Assembly: GCF_003863965.1 (NCBI RefSeq)
Contig: NZ_RRCN01000001.1
Coordinates: 3,554,304-3,618,303 of the forward strand
Source of the DNA: Paenibacillus oralis
Lineage (GTDB): Bacteria; Bacillota; Bacilli; Paenibacillales; Paenibacillaceae
Direction: 5' to 3'
DNA: 64,000 nucleotides
The notes beneath the pieces were generated by a model. That model was not told the DNA's origin. It saw only the letters and a program-made list of their open reading frames with translations, and made no database searches. Made by a program: the position numbers and the translations under genes. How positions within the stretch are numbered: the stretch's first letter is position 1; each line of letters opens with the position of its first letter. Of the stretch, positions 8,149 to 16,408 are shown one piece after another.

Positions 8149-9173
8149 TTTTGATCTTCCTCTCCAGGTTTTCTTAAATACAGCTCAGGATCGACCGTAG
8201 ATCCGTTTTTCTCAACTTGAAAATGCAAATGCGGTCCCGTACTTCTGCCGGTCGATCCCATTTCCGCGATCTTTTCGCTTTGTTTGACGGAATCTCCTTT
8301 TTCCACTTCAATTTTGCTAAGGTGCATATAAATCGTAGTGAGCCCTGAGGGGTGGGAGACCGTTATGTAATTACCGCGCCCGCTGTTATATCCCGTATCC
8401 GTCACTTTGCCGTCCGCGGCAGCATATACCGGGTCCCCGACCCCGCCGCCGATATCGAGGCCTTTGTGCAGCTCATGGCCGCTGCCGTCAAAAGGGTTGT
8501 CCCGTTCGCCGAATCTGGATGTGACGCGGACCGATTCCGTCGGCCAAAAAGTCGGCAAGATGATCATCATTTTTTTGTACCGCTGGATCGATGATTTGGT
8601 CTGCTCCAGGCGTTGCTGCAATTTTGGCATTTCATTCAACGAGGTGGTGATGCTTTCCTTCGTTTCCTCCACCAGGGAGGCGATGTCCTGTTCAGATAAA
8701 GGAACCGCATCGCCGCCAACGCCGCCCGCCGCCAGAGCTTCCGTATCGAGGCTTTGGTTTAAAGAGGCGGAATTGACCTTGTTTTTCTGGATGATGCCAT
8801 CATCGGTGATCGACTTCAGCTCGGCCTCCAATTGCTCCAATTCGCTCATTTTCGATTCGATCGTTTTGGATTTTTCGGAAAGCTCCATGAGCTCGGACAG
8901 CAGCCGGTCAATCTCCTTCTCTTTATCGACGACCGTGCTTTGGAATTGGTCCGACGAATCGGAAAGCTCGGCTTCCAGCGAACCGATGCGGCTTGTGTGG
9001 CTGCGGTTGACGACAAATAAGACCAAAACTGAGCAGAGCAGCACGGCTGCGGCGATCAGAACGGCCAGTAAATGAGTAAAATGAAATTTAAAGCGAAATA
9101 CGGGATTTGTCCCTTCGGGTACGACCAGCATAGTATATCGCCGGGTTAAGCTTTTTTTAAATCTTCCCCTCAT
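8145..9173 (-). CDS. Membrane-anchored M23 peptidase with coiled coil
   Basis: 342 residues: a basic N-terminus, one transmembrane segment (about 33-56), a long heptad-rich coiled coil (about 60-125), a second helical stretch, and a C-terminal LytM/M23 endopeptidase domain. The zinc ligands are visible in HELHKGLDIGG (HxxxD) and GPHLHFQV (HxH). It should cleave peptidoglycan cross-bridges outside the membrane, with the coiled coil as spacer or regulator as in EnvC/SpoIIQ-like proteins. It is the first gene of a two-gene operon with the bactofilin. Confidence 0.93.
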   Translation of the reverse strand: MRGRFKKSLTRRYTMLVVPEGTNPVFRFKFHFTHLLAVLIAAAVLLCSVLVLFVVNRSHTSRIGSLEAELSDSSDQFQSTVVDKEKEIDRLLSELMELSEKSKTIESKMSELEQLEAELKSITDDGIIQKNKVNSASLNQSLDTEALAAGGVGGDAVPLSEQDIASLVEETKESITTSLNEMPKLQQRLEQTKSSIQRYKKMMIILPTFWPTESVRVTSRFGERDNPFDGSGHELHKGLDIGGGVGDPVYAAADGKVTDTGYNSGRGNYITVSHPSGLTTIYMHLSKIEVEKGDSVKQSEKIAEMGSTGRSTGPHLHFQVEKNGSTVDPELYLRKPGEEDQK

Positions 9174-9389
9174 GTCATCCTCCTGTTATTCTAGCGCCGA
9201 TGTATATAATAGGACAAAAGTCATTATTTCAACTTGCCCCTACAATTATTTCGGCAAAATGTTCCAAATCCCTCTACGGTTAAAAAAATTGTTCGTTTTT
9301 TCACCATTTAAGCAGGAATTTGTCGTAGGGAGGCGAATGAGTGAATAAACATAAGAGAGCTTTATTTTCAAGACGTAAGGAGGTTTGTT

Positions 9390-10490
9390 ATGGTAAAAAT
9401 TGCCGGAATTGACGTTGGCAACGACAGCGTTAAAGTAGTGGTTGACGGTTCAGAGCGGCCGGTTATTATCCCGAGCATCGTTTCTCCGGGGTACGATAGA
9501 CATGTGCTGCAGGAGGAGGATTCCCCTCTAAAAGCCCTGGATGTCCGGGTTTATAGTCCTAAGTTGAAGAGAAACAATCAGCGTTATTTTGTGGGTCTTT
9601 TGGCTATGGAGGATCAGGACAATTCCGAACTTGAGGAGACGGACAACAAGGCAACCAGCGATCAGTCTCTCGTTGTGGCTCTGACGGCGCTGGCTTATGC
9701 GGCCCTTTCGGGGAAAACCTACCCGGCGGCGGGAACCGGCATCGAGGAGGCGGAATACATAATTGGAACCGGGTTGCCGGTGCGTACATATGTGGCTTTT
9801 CATCAGGCGTTTGAAGAACGGCTGACGGGCGAGCATGAGGTAACATTTCTTTCAACGCCGGAGCTTCGCGGACGGACGGTTCGCATTAAAATCCGCCGCA
9901 CGATCGTGTCGGTGGAGGGCGCGGCGGCATTGTTCCATTTGGCGACCAACGAATCGCTCCAGGTCAAAAACGAAGAACTGCACAAAGGGGTAATCGGCGT
10001 TTGCGAAATCGGCGCTTTGACGACGGATTTCCCGGTGGTCAAACGGATGAACATCGATAACCAGTTCAGCACCGGCGAGCAGTTTGGACTTGCGACCTAC
10101 CTGGATTCGATCATTCGCGATATCGAAGATCAATACGGCTACCGTTTCCCGAGCCGGACGAAACTGATCGGACGGATTCGCAACCGCGAATTCGTTATTC
10201 AGCGTGTTGGCGAAGGTCAAGCGGATATTCGGCCGATCGTGGACATGTATTTTAACCGCGCGGCCCAAAAGTTGGTTGACTTGATCCGCAAGCGCTGGAA
10301 AAAATACCCTGACATCGAATGCTTTTATGTTCTGGGCGGCGGCGCCGCGGCGCTGAAATCTTACCTGATGGATGCCGCGGGTTCGATGCGGCTGCGCTTT
10401 GAAGACAACAGCGAAATTTTGAATGTGCAGGGCTACCTGAAGCTGGCCCAAAACAAAGCCGGGCAACAACCCGAACCGAACCCGGCCTAA
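9390..10490 (+). CDS. ParM/StbA-family actin-like protein
   Basis: 366-residue actin-fold ATPase. Phosphate-1 motif GIDVGNDSVKV (residues 6-16), phosphate-2 region GVCEIGALTTDF, and adenosine motif VLGGGAAAL. It resembles ParM/Alp plasmid-segregating actins more than MreB, but no ParR-like partner gene or parC-like direct repeats are adjacent, and the gene sits alone between a divergent M23/bactofilin operon and its own terminator. ATG with AAGGAGG nine bases upstream. Its role on the chromosome is unknown to me; cell-envelope or chromosome organisation is possible. Confidence 0.88.
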   Translation: MVKIAGIDVGNDSVKVVVDGSERPVIIPSIVSPGYDRHVLQEEDSPLKALDVRVYSPKLKRNNQRYFVGLLAMEDQDNSELEETDNKATSDQSLVVALTALAYAALSGKTYPAAGTGIEEAEYIIGTGLPVRTYVAFHQAFEERLTGEHEVTFLSTPELRGRTVRIKIRRTIVSVEGAAALFHLATNESLQVKNEELHKGVIGVCEIGALTTDFPVVKRMNIDNQFSTGEQFGLATYLDSIIRDIEDQYGYRFPSRTKLIGRIRNREFVIQRVGEGQADIRPIVDMYFNRAAQKLVDLIRKRWKKYPDIECFYVLGGGAAALKSYLMDAAGSMRLRFEDNSEILNVQGYLKLAQNKAGQQPEPNPA

Positions 10491-10835
10491 ACCGCGGCAT
10501 TGTCTCATCCTGACAAAATACTCCCATCCGGCAGATGAATTCTGCCGGTATTTTTTTGCTAATCGGCGGTTGACAGCAGGCCACTGGAACGACGAACCGT
10601 CGGTTGGGCCTGGGCCTTCAATTCAAAATAGCGGAACAGGGCTACAAATTGCGCAAGGGTTTATGCATCGTTAGTGGTCGTTGGAGTTTCGCAAGCAGCT
10701 TGGTATTTGCCGGTTTTTCCGTTCTGGTTTTGAGCCATTTTTTTGCCGCGGAAAACGCCGGTTTGCCTGTAAAACACTCGTGAGGCTGGTGTATAATGAT
10801 GGAAATACGAGCAGTCTTTTGGGTATCCTGCCGGG
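10491..10835. other. 345-bp gap after the actin gene
   Basis: Holds the terminator at 10528-10557 and a TATAAT-like -10 at 10792-10797 before the next operon. I find no gene or repeat in the rest. Confidence 0.6.
10528..10557 (+). terminator. Terminator of the actin-like gene
   Basis: Perfect 8-bp stem CCGGCAGA / TCTGCCGG with a 5-nt loop, followed by TA and seven T residues. Confidence 0.93.
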
Positions 10836-11054
10836 ATGGGAGAGCATTATGAAACCGTTAAAAAGGTCGAAATTGCGAATCTGGTTAGGACTTGCTACTA
10901 TCGGACACGGCGTTACTTGGATTGGTGGTTCGGTCCGGACAGGCCGGCGAAACAGCGGGAAGCTGCGCTTTTTCCGCACCACGCGCTAATGATGTATGAG
11001 CCGCTGCTGGAGTCCGGAAATGGATTAGAAAACGGAAGGAGTCTGGTCAAATGA
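10836..11054 (+). CDS. Small hypothetical protein coupled to DUF6157 gene
   Basis: A 72-residue frame with no family I recognise. It contains a Trp-rich RRYLDWWFGPD segment. The evidence for reality is contextual: the stop codon overlaps the start codon of the downstream DUF6157 gene (ATGA), and a TATAAT sequence lies about 40 bp before it. The ribosome binding site is weak (GGGATGGGAG directly at the start). An overlapping frame (Met at 10850) is also open, so the frame choice is uncertain. Confidence 0.4.
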   Translation: MGEHYETVKKVEIANLVRTCYYRTRRYLDWWFGPDRPAKQREAALFPHHALMMYEPLLESGNGLENGRSLVK

Positions 11055-11470
11055 GCTACAAAAACACGTTTATTCGGGTTTCTCCGGATTGTCCTGCAGA
11101 CAAGGCCATTGTTCCTGAAGCGGGAAAAAGGGGAAAGCCGATTCATATGATCCAGTATGAGCTGCTGTTGGAGGCGCCTTACCGATACAATCATGAGGAG
11201 CTGATTTTTGAGGTGCATGTCCGCCACAAGGGCATTTCCGAGGAAGTGCTGCGCGAACGCAGGCAGGAGCTTTGGGACGAATTGTTCAGCAAACCTCATG
11301 CCTGCATGCGGGCTTCGGCGCTTCCGAAAAAGTACGGGTGGGGCGTTCATTACGATGCGCACGGAAAAATCGCCATCTATGGCGTGGATTCTCCCGAGTA
11401 CCGTGAGTTCTGCAAACCGCAGGACGGCCAGGTCAAACTAATTGACGGGATGCGCAGCAGCCGGAAGTAA
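11051..11470 (+). CDS. DUF6157 family protein
   Basis: 139 residues, beginning MSYKNTFIRVSPDCPADKAIVP, which matches the DUF6157 family of small soluble proteins, with the conserved IQYELLLEAPYRYNHEELIFEV. No catalytic residues or membrane segments are evident, and the family function is unknown. ATG overlaps the stop of the preceding small frame; AAGGAG lies about 11 bases upstream. Confidence 0.85.
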   Translation: MSYKNTFIRVSPDCPADKAIVPEAGKRGKPIHMIQYELLLEAPYRYNHEELIFEVHVRHKGISEEVLRERRQELWDELFSKPHACMRASALPKKYGWGVHYDAHGKIAIYGVDSPEYREFCKPQDGQVKLIDGMRSSRK

Positions 11471-11539
11471 TCAGGAGCAAGCAGAATCAGAAATAAGCAA
11501 CAAGCAGCTTGACCGGCCGATGACCCTGCTTCGCAAACC

Positions 11540-11722
11540 TAACGGACCACAGCGCCGTTATTTCGGCGAAATTCGGAGTTTTCAGGATGTAACGGACACC
11601 ACGGGCCTTTTTTGGTATTTGAGCGTGTGTTTTCGGTCTATGCGGGGCAAATAAGAGCGCACCGGTCCGTTAGAAAATGAAACTCCGTTTTTTGCGGCCG
11701 ATAAGGGCTCTCAGGTCCGTTA
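11540..11722. repeat. Four-site array B (TAACGG words)
   Basis: Sites at 11540-11560 (perfect TAACGG-N9-CCGTTA) and 11590-11610 (degenerate right half) forward, 11652-11672 and 11702-11722 inverted. Spacings 50, 62, 50 and a total of 183 bp are identical to arrays A2 and C. The outer 29-bp spacers share GCRAAA and CGGAGTTT on opposite strands. It fills most of the 323-bp gap between the DUF6157 and AAC(3)-like genes, which contains no other feature. Confidence 0.88.
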
Positions 11723-11793
11723 GCTGCGGCCGACCGACCGGTTGCCGGCTTATCATTAAATATTCGCACCAAGTGGAGAAGGAGAAACGAAAC

Positions 11794-12615
11794 ATGGAAG
11801 AGATCAAAGGCACATTAATTACGGTGGAAACGCTGCGTTCGGACTTGGTTCGTCTGGGTGTACGGGAGGGAGCGACGCTGCTCGTTCATTCTTCCTTTAA
11901 ATCGTTAGGGGAATGGGTATGCGGGGGGCCTTCCGCCGTCGTCCTTGCCCTGGAGGAAGCGGTAGGGGAAACGGGCACGATCGTGATGCCGACGCACAGC
12001 GGCGATTTGACCGATCCGTCCGGCTGGGGGAATCCGCCGGTGCCCGAGGCGTGGTGGGAGACGATCCGCGAGCAAATGCCCGCGTACGATCACTCGCTGA
12101 CTCTTCCGCTCAAGATGGGCGTCATTCCGGAAACGTTCCGCAAGCAGGACGGAACACGGCGCAGCGGGCATCCGCTTTATTCCTTTGCCGCGCGGGGCCC
12201 TCAAGCGGATCGCATCACCGGGGCGCATTCCCTCGCCTACGGGCTTGGAGACGAGTCGCCGCTGGCCCGAGTTTATGATCTGCACGGAGACGTGCTGCTG
12301 CTCGGCGTCGGGCATGGCAACAACACCTCCATTCATTTGGCGGAATGCCGGTCTGACTACCCGGGCAAAACGAAGCTCATCAACAAAGCCCCGATGAAGG
12401 TTAACGGCGTAAGACGCTGGGCCGAGTTCCCGGACGTCGCCTACGATTCCGACGATTTTGAACGGCTGGGGGCGGATTTTGCACAGGATACGGGATTGGT
12501 GAAAAAGGGGAAAATCGCCGGGGCCGAAGCGATGCTCATGCCCCAGCGCGATTTGGTCGACTATGCCGTCCACTGGCTTGCGCGCCATCGAACGGAGCCG
12601 GGAGTGCAAAGCTAA
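11794..12615 (+). CDS. AAC(3)-family aminoglycoside N-acetyltransferase-like (YokD-like)
   Basis: 273-residue member of the antibiotic N-acetyltransferase family (AAC(3), B. subtilis YokD). Family segments seen are LVHSSFKSLG near residue 34, VMPTHSGDLTDP, a DHSLTLPLKMGVIPETFRKQDGT-type region and HPLYSFAARG. These enzymes use acetyl-CoA; true aminoglycoside resistance is not demonstrated for most chromosomal members, so the substrate is open. ATG at 11794 with GGAG eight bases upstream; the frame is open to 11677 but those codons run into the repeat array. Converges on the rhodanese gene. Confidence 0.9.
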   Translation: MEEIKGTLITVETLRSDLVRLGVREGATLLVHSSFKSLGEWVCGGPSAVVLALEEAVGETGTIVMPTHSGDLTDPSGWGNPPVPEAWWETIREQMPAYDHSLTLPLKMGVIPETFRKQDGTRRSGHPLYSFAARGPQADRITGAHSLAYGLGDESPLARVYDLHGDVLLLGVGHGNNTSIHLAECRSDYPGKTKLINKAPMKVNGVRRWAEFPDVAYDSDDFERLGADFAQDTGLVKKGKIAGAEAMLMPQRDLVDYAVHWLARHRTEPGVQS

Positions 12616-12637
12616 AAATGTTTGGCTACCGGTGAGA

Positions 12638-12979
12638 TTATTTAGCCGGGAGCCCGGATTCCACTTCGCCGTCCCAACCAAGCATGCCTCCGCTGTAGTT
12701 GTGGACTCGCTCAAACCCGTTATGCCGGAGGAAACGCGCTACCTCAAAACTGCGGCTGCCGCTGCGGCAAATCAATACATAGTCCTTGGCGGGATCAAAT
12801 TCCTCCAGTTGGTACGGGATTTCGCCCATCGGGATCAAGGGGACGCCGGGAATGTGGCCGGCTTCGTATTCGAAAGGCTCCCGGACATCGATGATGACCG
12901 TTTGGTCATCCGGGTTTTGCAGCAGAGCTTTCAGTTCATCCGTGTTGATATGGGAAATGCCGTCGATGATTTCACTCAT
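12638..12979 (-). CDS. Single-domain rhodanese-like protein
   Basis: 113-residue rhodanese domain with VIIDVREPFEYEAGHIPG and an active-site loop CRSGSRS with the persulfide-forming Cys71. Probably a thiosulfate or persulfide sulfurtransferase. It lies 45 bp downstream of cysK on the same strand, so a shared transcript and a link to sulfur metabolism are likely. ATG with AGAGGCG upstream. Confidence 0.92.
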   Translation of the reverse strand: MSEIIDGISHINTDELKALLQNPDDQTVIIDVREPFEYEAGHIPGVPLIPMGEIPYQLEEFDPAKDYVLICRSGSRSFEVARFLRHNGFERVHNYSGGMLGWDGEVESGLPAK

Positions 12980-13024
12980 GGGTAGCGCCTCTTTTCTTGT
13001 AAAATGTTCATGCCTGGTCCGGAA

Positions 13025-13948
13025 CTAGTGGAAAACGTCCATGCTCAGATAACGTTCGCCGTTATCGGGGGCGATGCACAAAATGCGTTTGCCGGCCCCG
13101 AGCTTTTTGGCAAACTGCAGCGCCGTCCACACCGAAGCCCCGCTGGAGGGGCCGGCGAGAATGCCTTCCAGGGCCGCCAGGCGCCGGACGGTGTCCAGCG
13201 CGTCTTCATCGCTGACCTGGACGATTTCGTCATATACTTCGGTGTTCAGGATCGGCGGGATGAAGCCTGGGCTTGTTCCCACCAGTTTATGCGGCCCCGG
13301 CCGGCCTCCGGACAGCACGGGAGAGCCTTTGGGTTCGGCGACGACGATGGAGATGCCGGGAATATGCTCGCGCAAATATTCCCCGGTGCCCGTGATCGTC
13401 CCGCCAGTTCCCGCGGTGGCGACGAACAGGTCCAATCGGCCGTCCATTTGCTGTACGATCTCCGGGCCGGTCGTCAGCCGGTGGATTTCGGGGTTGGCCT
13501 CGTTTTGGAACTGCTGCGGCATAAAGCTGCCCGGGATTTGAGCGTGGAGCTCGCGGGCTTTTTCGATCGCCCCGGGCATGCGCTTTGCTGCCGGCGTCAG
13601 CACGACTTCGGCGCCATAGGCTTGCAAAATGGCGATCCGCTCCTTGGTCATGTTGTCCGGCATGACCAAAATCGCTTTATAACCTTTGGCGGCCGCGTTC
13701 ATCGCCAGGCCGATTCCGGTATTGCCGCTGGTCGGCTCGATGATCGCGGCCCCCGGCCCCAGCAGACCGGCCTGTTCCGCGGCCTCGATCATAAGGAAGG
13801 CGGCGCGGTCTTTGACGCTGCGGCTCGGATTGAAATATTCAAGCTTCACAAAAACCTCGGCATCCTGTTCCCCCGTCAGCCGCCCCAGTTTAACGGCCGG
13901 GGTGTCCCCGATCAGCTCGGTAATATGATTTACTGCTTTGCTGGCCAT
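13025..13948 (-). CDS. cysK: Cysteine synthase (O-acetylserine sulfhydrylase)
   Basis: 307-residue fold-type II PLP enzyme forming cysteine from O-acetylserine and sulfide. The PLP lysine is Lys46 in SRSVKDRAA, and the phosphate-binding TSGNTG is at 73-78, with GTGGTITGTGEYL further on. Length and motifs are those of CysK/CysM; which of the two I cannot decide. ATG start with GCAGGTG upstream. First gene of a probable two-gene operon with the rhodanese. Confidence 0.94.
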   Translation of the reverse strand: MASKAVNHITELIGDTPAVKLGRLTGEQDAEVFVKLEYFNPSRSVKDRAAFLMIEAAEQAGLLGPGAAIIEPTSGNTGIGLAMNAAAKGYKAILVMPDNMTKERIAILQAYGAEVVLTPAAKRMPGAIEKARELHAQIPGSFMPQQFQNEANPEIHRLTTGPEIVQQMDGRLDLFVATAGTGGTITGTGEYLREHIPGISIVVAEPKGSPVLSGGRPGPHKLVGTSPGFIPPILNTEVYDEIVQVSDEDALDTVRRLAALEGILAGPSSGASVWTALQFAKKLGAGKRILCIAPDNGERYLSMDVFH

Positions 13949-14016
13949 GTCGTGGTGGCACCTGCTTTCCGATACCCGTTATTTTTAATCCATTTTTATC
14001 TGTGTTCTCTTTGTTT

Positions 14017-14046
14017 ATTTTATCGGGTTTCAGGGCGATTGAGCAA
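14017..14046 (-). promoter_or_regulatory. Candidate cysK promoter
   Basis: On the minus strand TTGCTC (14046-14041) and TAAAAT (14022-14017) are separated by 18 bp, about 70 bp before the cysK start. I looked for a T-box or SAM riboswitch in this leader and saw neither. Confidence 0.45.
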
Positions 14047-14106
14047 CTCGAAGTAATAAAAGTCACTGCACAAATAGTTTCTCTGTGTTAATGTACACGC
14101 ACAGCG

Positions 14107-14139
14107 TAGAAGGGTTCGACGGGAACTCTTCTTTTTTTT
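14107..14139 (+). terminator. Stem-loop with T-run ahead of membrane-protein gene
   Basis: AGAAG-G-GTTC pairs with GAAC-T-CTTCT, followed by TTTTTTTA. It lies between cysK's promoter and the start of the next plus-strand gene. With no plus-strand gene before it, it may be an attenuator in the leader of that gene. Confidence 0.6.
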
Positions 14140-14171
14140 ATACTCGTGGACGAAAAAAGGGGGGGCTTAAG

Positions 14172-14639
14172 TTGGCGAGGATTTCAAATAGGCCTGCCGG
14201 TTGTTATCTGCTTATTTCCTTGCATGGTTTACTGGGGCTCGGTGCCGTAATCGGGGGAGGGGCATTAACGCTGAACCCTTCCGGGGGATGGCTGGGCATG
14301 TCGGAGGACGTGATGAAAATAGAGCTTTTTCCGGATTACCGGATTCCCGGCATCATCTTATTGGCCGTATTGGGGATAGCTCCCTTGATCCTCGTTGACG
14401 CGCTTTTAAGGAAATGGAATTGGAAGTGGGGGGAGAGGCTGAACGCGATTAAATCGATGCATTGGTCATGGACTTTTTCGCTGTATATCGCTTTCGCTTT
14501 GCTGATCTGGATTTCCGTGCAAATTTACATCATCGGCGGTTCATCCGTCGTCCATTTGCTGTATACGGGACTTGGTCTGGCGATTCAAATCGTGTCCCTG
14601 CTGCCTTCCGTTTGGAGGTTTTATGAAGCTGCAAAATGA
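14172..14639 (+). CDS. Four-helix membrane protein, unknown function
   Basis: About 155 residues with four hydrophobic segments (roughly LLISLHGLLGLGAVI, IPGIILLAVLGIAPLIL, TFSLYIAFALLIWISV and VVHLLYTGLGLAIQIVSLL). I recognise no family. I chose the TTG at 14172 because GGGGGG lies nine bases upstream; an ATG at 14085 in the same frame would have to translate through the T-run hairpin. Ends convergent with the lipoprotein gene. Confidence 0.6.
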   Translation: MARISNRPAGCYLLISLHGLLGLGAVIGGGALTLNPSGGWLGMSEDVMKIELFPDYRIPGIILLAVLGIAPLILVDALLRKWNWKWGERLNAIKSMHWSWTFSLYIAFALLIWISVQIYIIGGSSVVHLLYTGLGLAIQIVSLLPSVWRFYEAAK

Positions 14640-14668
14640 AGGCGGGAAGACGGCAAATGAGGAGATGG

Positions 14669-14715
14669 AGCGGGCATAAGGCATGGCACTTTGCGTAACG
14701 CTGCCTCTGCCCGCC
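14669..14715. terminator. Stem-loop between convergent genes
   Basis: GCGGGCA (14670-14676) pairs with TGCCCGC (14708-14714) around a 31-nt loop. No long T-run, so efficiency is uncertain. Confidence 0.4.
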
Positions 14716-14740
14716 CGCTAATTTTCCGGCATATCCTGGA

Positions 14741-15622
14741 TTACCAGCTGGATAAGGCGGAGCGTTTCCACGTATCTTTGGCGACGCAAACGTAAACATA
14801 ATTTTCATCCCAGGCGATCTCCCCCGGGTTGCCCGGCGCATTGGCGGAGGCGGGAGTCTGGGATTGCTGGACCCGGATGCTGTCTCCATTTACGTCGAGC
14901 GCGGCTTGCGGATCATTGGTCCCGATCCCGACATGGGCGTCGTCGCGTTTGATCGTCAGGGCGCTGTCGATGGCCTCTCCCTGATCGGAATAGCGAACGA
15001 TATTCAAGTCGGCCCCAGAGTTGTTGCCTTTTTGCTCCGCACTGTCCGCCTTAATGCTCCAAAGCGGAGTCGTTGCGTTATCCTTCCCGTTTTTGGCAAA
15101 CTCCAGAACCCGGTTTCCTTCCCCGGCAACCCGCAAAATCCCATCCATCACGTTGAAATTCGAAGAATGGGTGCGAATCTCCGCGACGTCGGTATCATAA
15201 GGAATTTCGAAACGGGTGAACAACTGGTCCTTATACTCCCCGTCAGGGGACATCGTCGTTTCGATCGATATATGTTTATGATCGTGCTGCTCCGGGTTAT
15301 TGGCCTTGTCGTGCGAGATGATAGCGGTTTTGTCCTTCCCTTCTTCATTGGCCCAAGCGATGGCCGGTTTGGCCCGCTCCGCCGTCCATTGCAGCCGGAT
15401 CAAATCGGACAGATGGCCTTCGTCTTTAACCCATTTTTGATCCGTCGACAAATGAATCCGCTCGTTTAGAGGCAAAGCGAGTCCTCCGCCCGGGAGTTTG
15501 GATTCCGTAAAGGCTGGAGCTGTGGATGAAGCGTCTTGTGTCGCGCCAAGCACTTGGCAGCCTCCCAAAAAAGCGAGGCCGGCTCCCAGTGCGGCCAGTG
15601 AAGCGGCTTTGACAAATTTCAT
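14741..15622 (-). CDS. Lipoprotein with phage-tail-fibre-like C-terminal region
   Basis: 293 residues with a lipoprotein signal peptide (lipobox FLGGC, lipidated Cys22). The middle shows TRFEIPYDTDVAEIRTHSS; the C-terminal third (LTIKRDDAHVGIGTNDPQ, then AALDVNGDSIRVQQSQTP, GEIAWDENYVYVCVAKDTWKR) strongly resembles the repeated ends of phage tail fibres and other beta-helical or trimeric surface proteins. No phage genes are nearby. It is probably a cell-surface protein of unknown ligand. Isolated gene, transcribed away from the YciI gene. Confidence 0.75.
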   Translation of the reverse strand: MKFVKAASLAALGAGLAFLGGCQVLGATQDASSTAPAFTESKLPGGGLALPLNERIHLSTDQKWVKDEGHLSDLIRLQWTAERAKPAIAWANEEGKDKTAIISHDKANNPEQHDHKHISIETTMSPDGEYKDQLFTRFEIPYDTDVAEIRTHSSNFNVMDGILRVAGEGNRVLEFAKNGKDNATTPLWSIKADSAEQKGNNSGADLNIVRYSDQGEAIDSALTIKRDDAHVGIGTNDPQAALDVNGDSIRVQQSQTPASANAPGNPGEIAWDENYVYVCVAKDTWKRSALSSW

Positions 15623-15807
15623 TCATTTCTCTCCTTTTCGGCATTCTTTTACAGCATTTTCTATTTTTCGCTCTTATTCGATCATAAAGAGTTTAAAACC
15701 GGGAGGGAATAGGCATTTCGGATGGTTTACTGCGGGAAGCGGGCGATTGAAACGGTATAACACAAATACGGGAAAAAAGTATCAGTAACTTAACAGGAGG
15801 AAATAGC

Positions 15808-16125
15808 ATGAAGACGAAATCCGAGACATCGAAATTCACAAAGTATGTCATTTTGCTTATGTTGAATCCCGGGAAAAGCCTTGACGAGGGGCTGATCCGC
15901 GGACATGTGGCCCATTTAAGGGAACTGGACAGGCTGGGACATTTGGTCATGTGCGGCCCGTTTACCGACTACAAAGGCGGGATGATCATCATCGAAGCGG
16001 ACACAATTGAACAAGCGCGGCAAATCGCCGAGCGCGATCCGTTCGTAGAATCGGGAGCCGAGAACTATGAGCTTCGAACCTGGGAGATCTCCTGCGAAGA
16101 AAACCGGCATTTGGGAATGGGATAA
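15808..16125 (+). CDS. YciI family protein
   Basis: 105 residues with the YCII-related ferredoxin-like fold: YVILLMLNPGKS, then RGHVAHLRELDRLGHLVMCGPF containing the conserved His and Asp, and the DPFVESGAENYELRTWEI end. Members are small, possibly enzymatic dimers with mostly unknown function. ATG with CAGGAGG eight bases upstream. Confidence 0.9.
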   Translation: MKTKSETSKFTKYVILLMLNPGKSLDEGLIRGHVAHLRELDRLGHLVMCGPFTDYKGGMIIIEADTIEQARQIAERDPFVESGAENYELRTWEISCEENRHLGMG

Positions 16126-16159
16126 TGGAAGGGCAGGAAAAAGTCTGATTTTGTCAAGA

Positions 16160-16408
16160 TGTGGACAAGGTTATCCACAACTTGTTGGCTAAATTTATGA
16201 AAAAATAATGAAAGCTTGCCTGTCAGCTTATGATTACGTTTGCGAAAATAACTCTCGTTTGTTTTCTGAAAACTGTGGATAATGTGAATAAGTTGGTGGA
16301 TAATTAGGCGTTTTTGTGAAAAAACCTAGTTTACCCGCAAAAAAACGGCCCTGAAGGCCGTTTTAATGTGAAAATGATTCAGGATAATGTGGATAAATTT
16401 GTGCATAA
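16160..16408. promoter_or_regulatory. Cluster of DnaA boxes
   Basis: Perfect TTATNCACA boxes at 16171-16179 (plus strand) and on the minus strand at 16274-16282, 16283-16291 (directly abutting), 16388-16396 and 16400-16408. One-mismatch boxes at 16160-16168 (TTGTCCACA) and 16295-16303 (TTATCCACC). The B. subtilis genome has stable DnaA-binding clusters outside oriC, one of them, as I remember the literature, between gcp (tsaD) and ydiF; here the cluster also lies between tsaD and the ydiF-like gene, though with extra genes in between. Confidence 0.85.
16340..16364. terminator. Intrinsic terminator in the DnaA-box region
   Basis: AAAACGGCC and GGCCGTTTT around a short loop. The arms end in A and T runs, so it can act in both directions between the YciI gene and the ABC-F gene. 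Confidence 0.8.

Noticed and set aside
10681..10989. 102-residue frame overlapping the small coupled gene
   Set aside because: No ribosome binding site, does not overlap the DUF6157 start, and its composition looks non-coding.
13949..14016. T-box or SAM riboswitch before cysK
   Set aside because: A GGTGCCACC sequence looked suggestive, but it is in the wrong orientation and without a T-box specifier, and no SAM-riboswitch core is visible.
13004..14056. 350-residue frame antisense to cysK
   Set aside because: A shadow of cysK without recognisable domains or a start signal.
14741..15622. Remnant prophage
   Set aside because: Only one protein resembles a phage module; it has a lipoprotein signal and no phage neighbours.
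16160..16408. DnaA cluster considered as oriC
   Set aside because: No dnaA, dnaN or rpmH nearby; the region is small and lies among ydiF-region genes.
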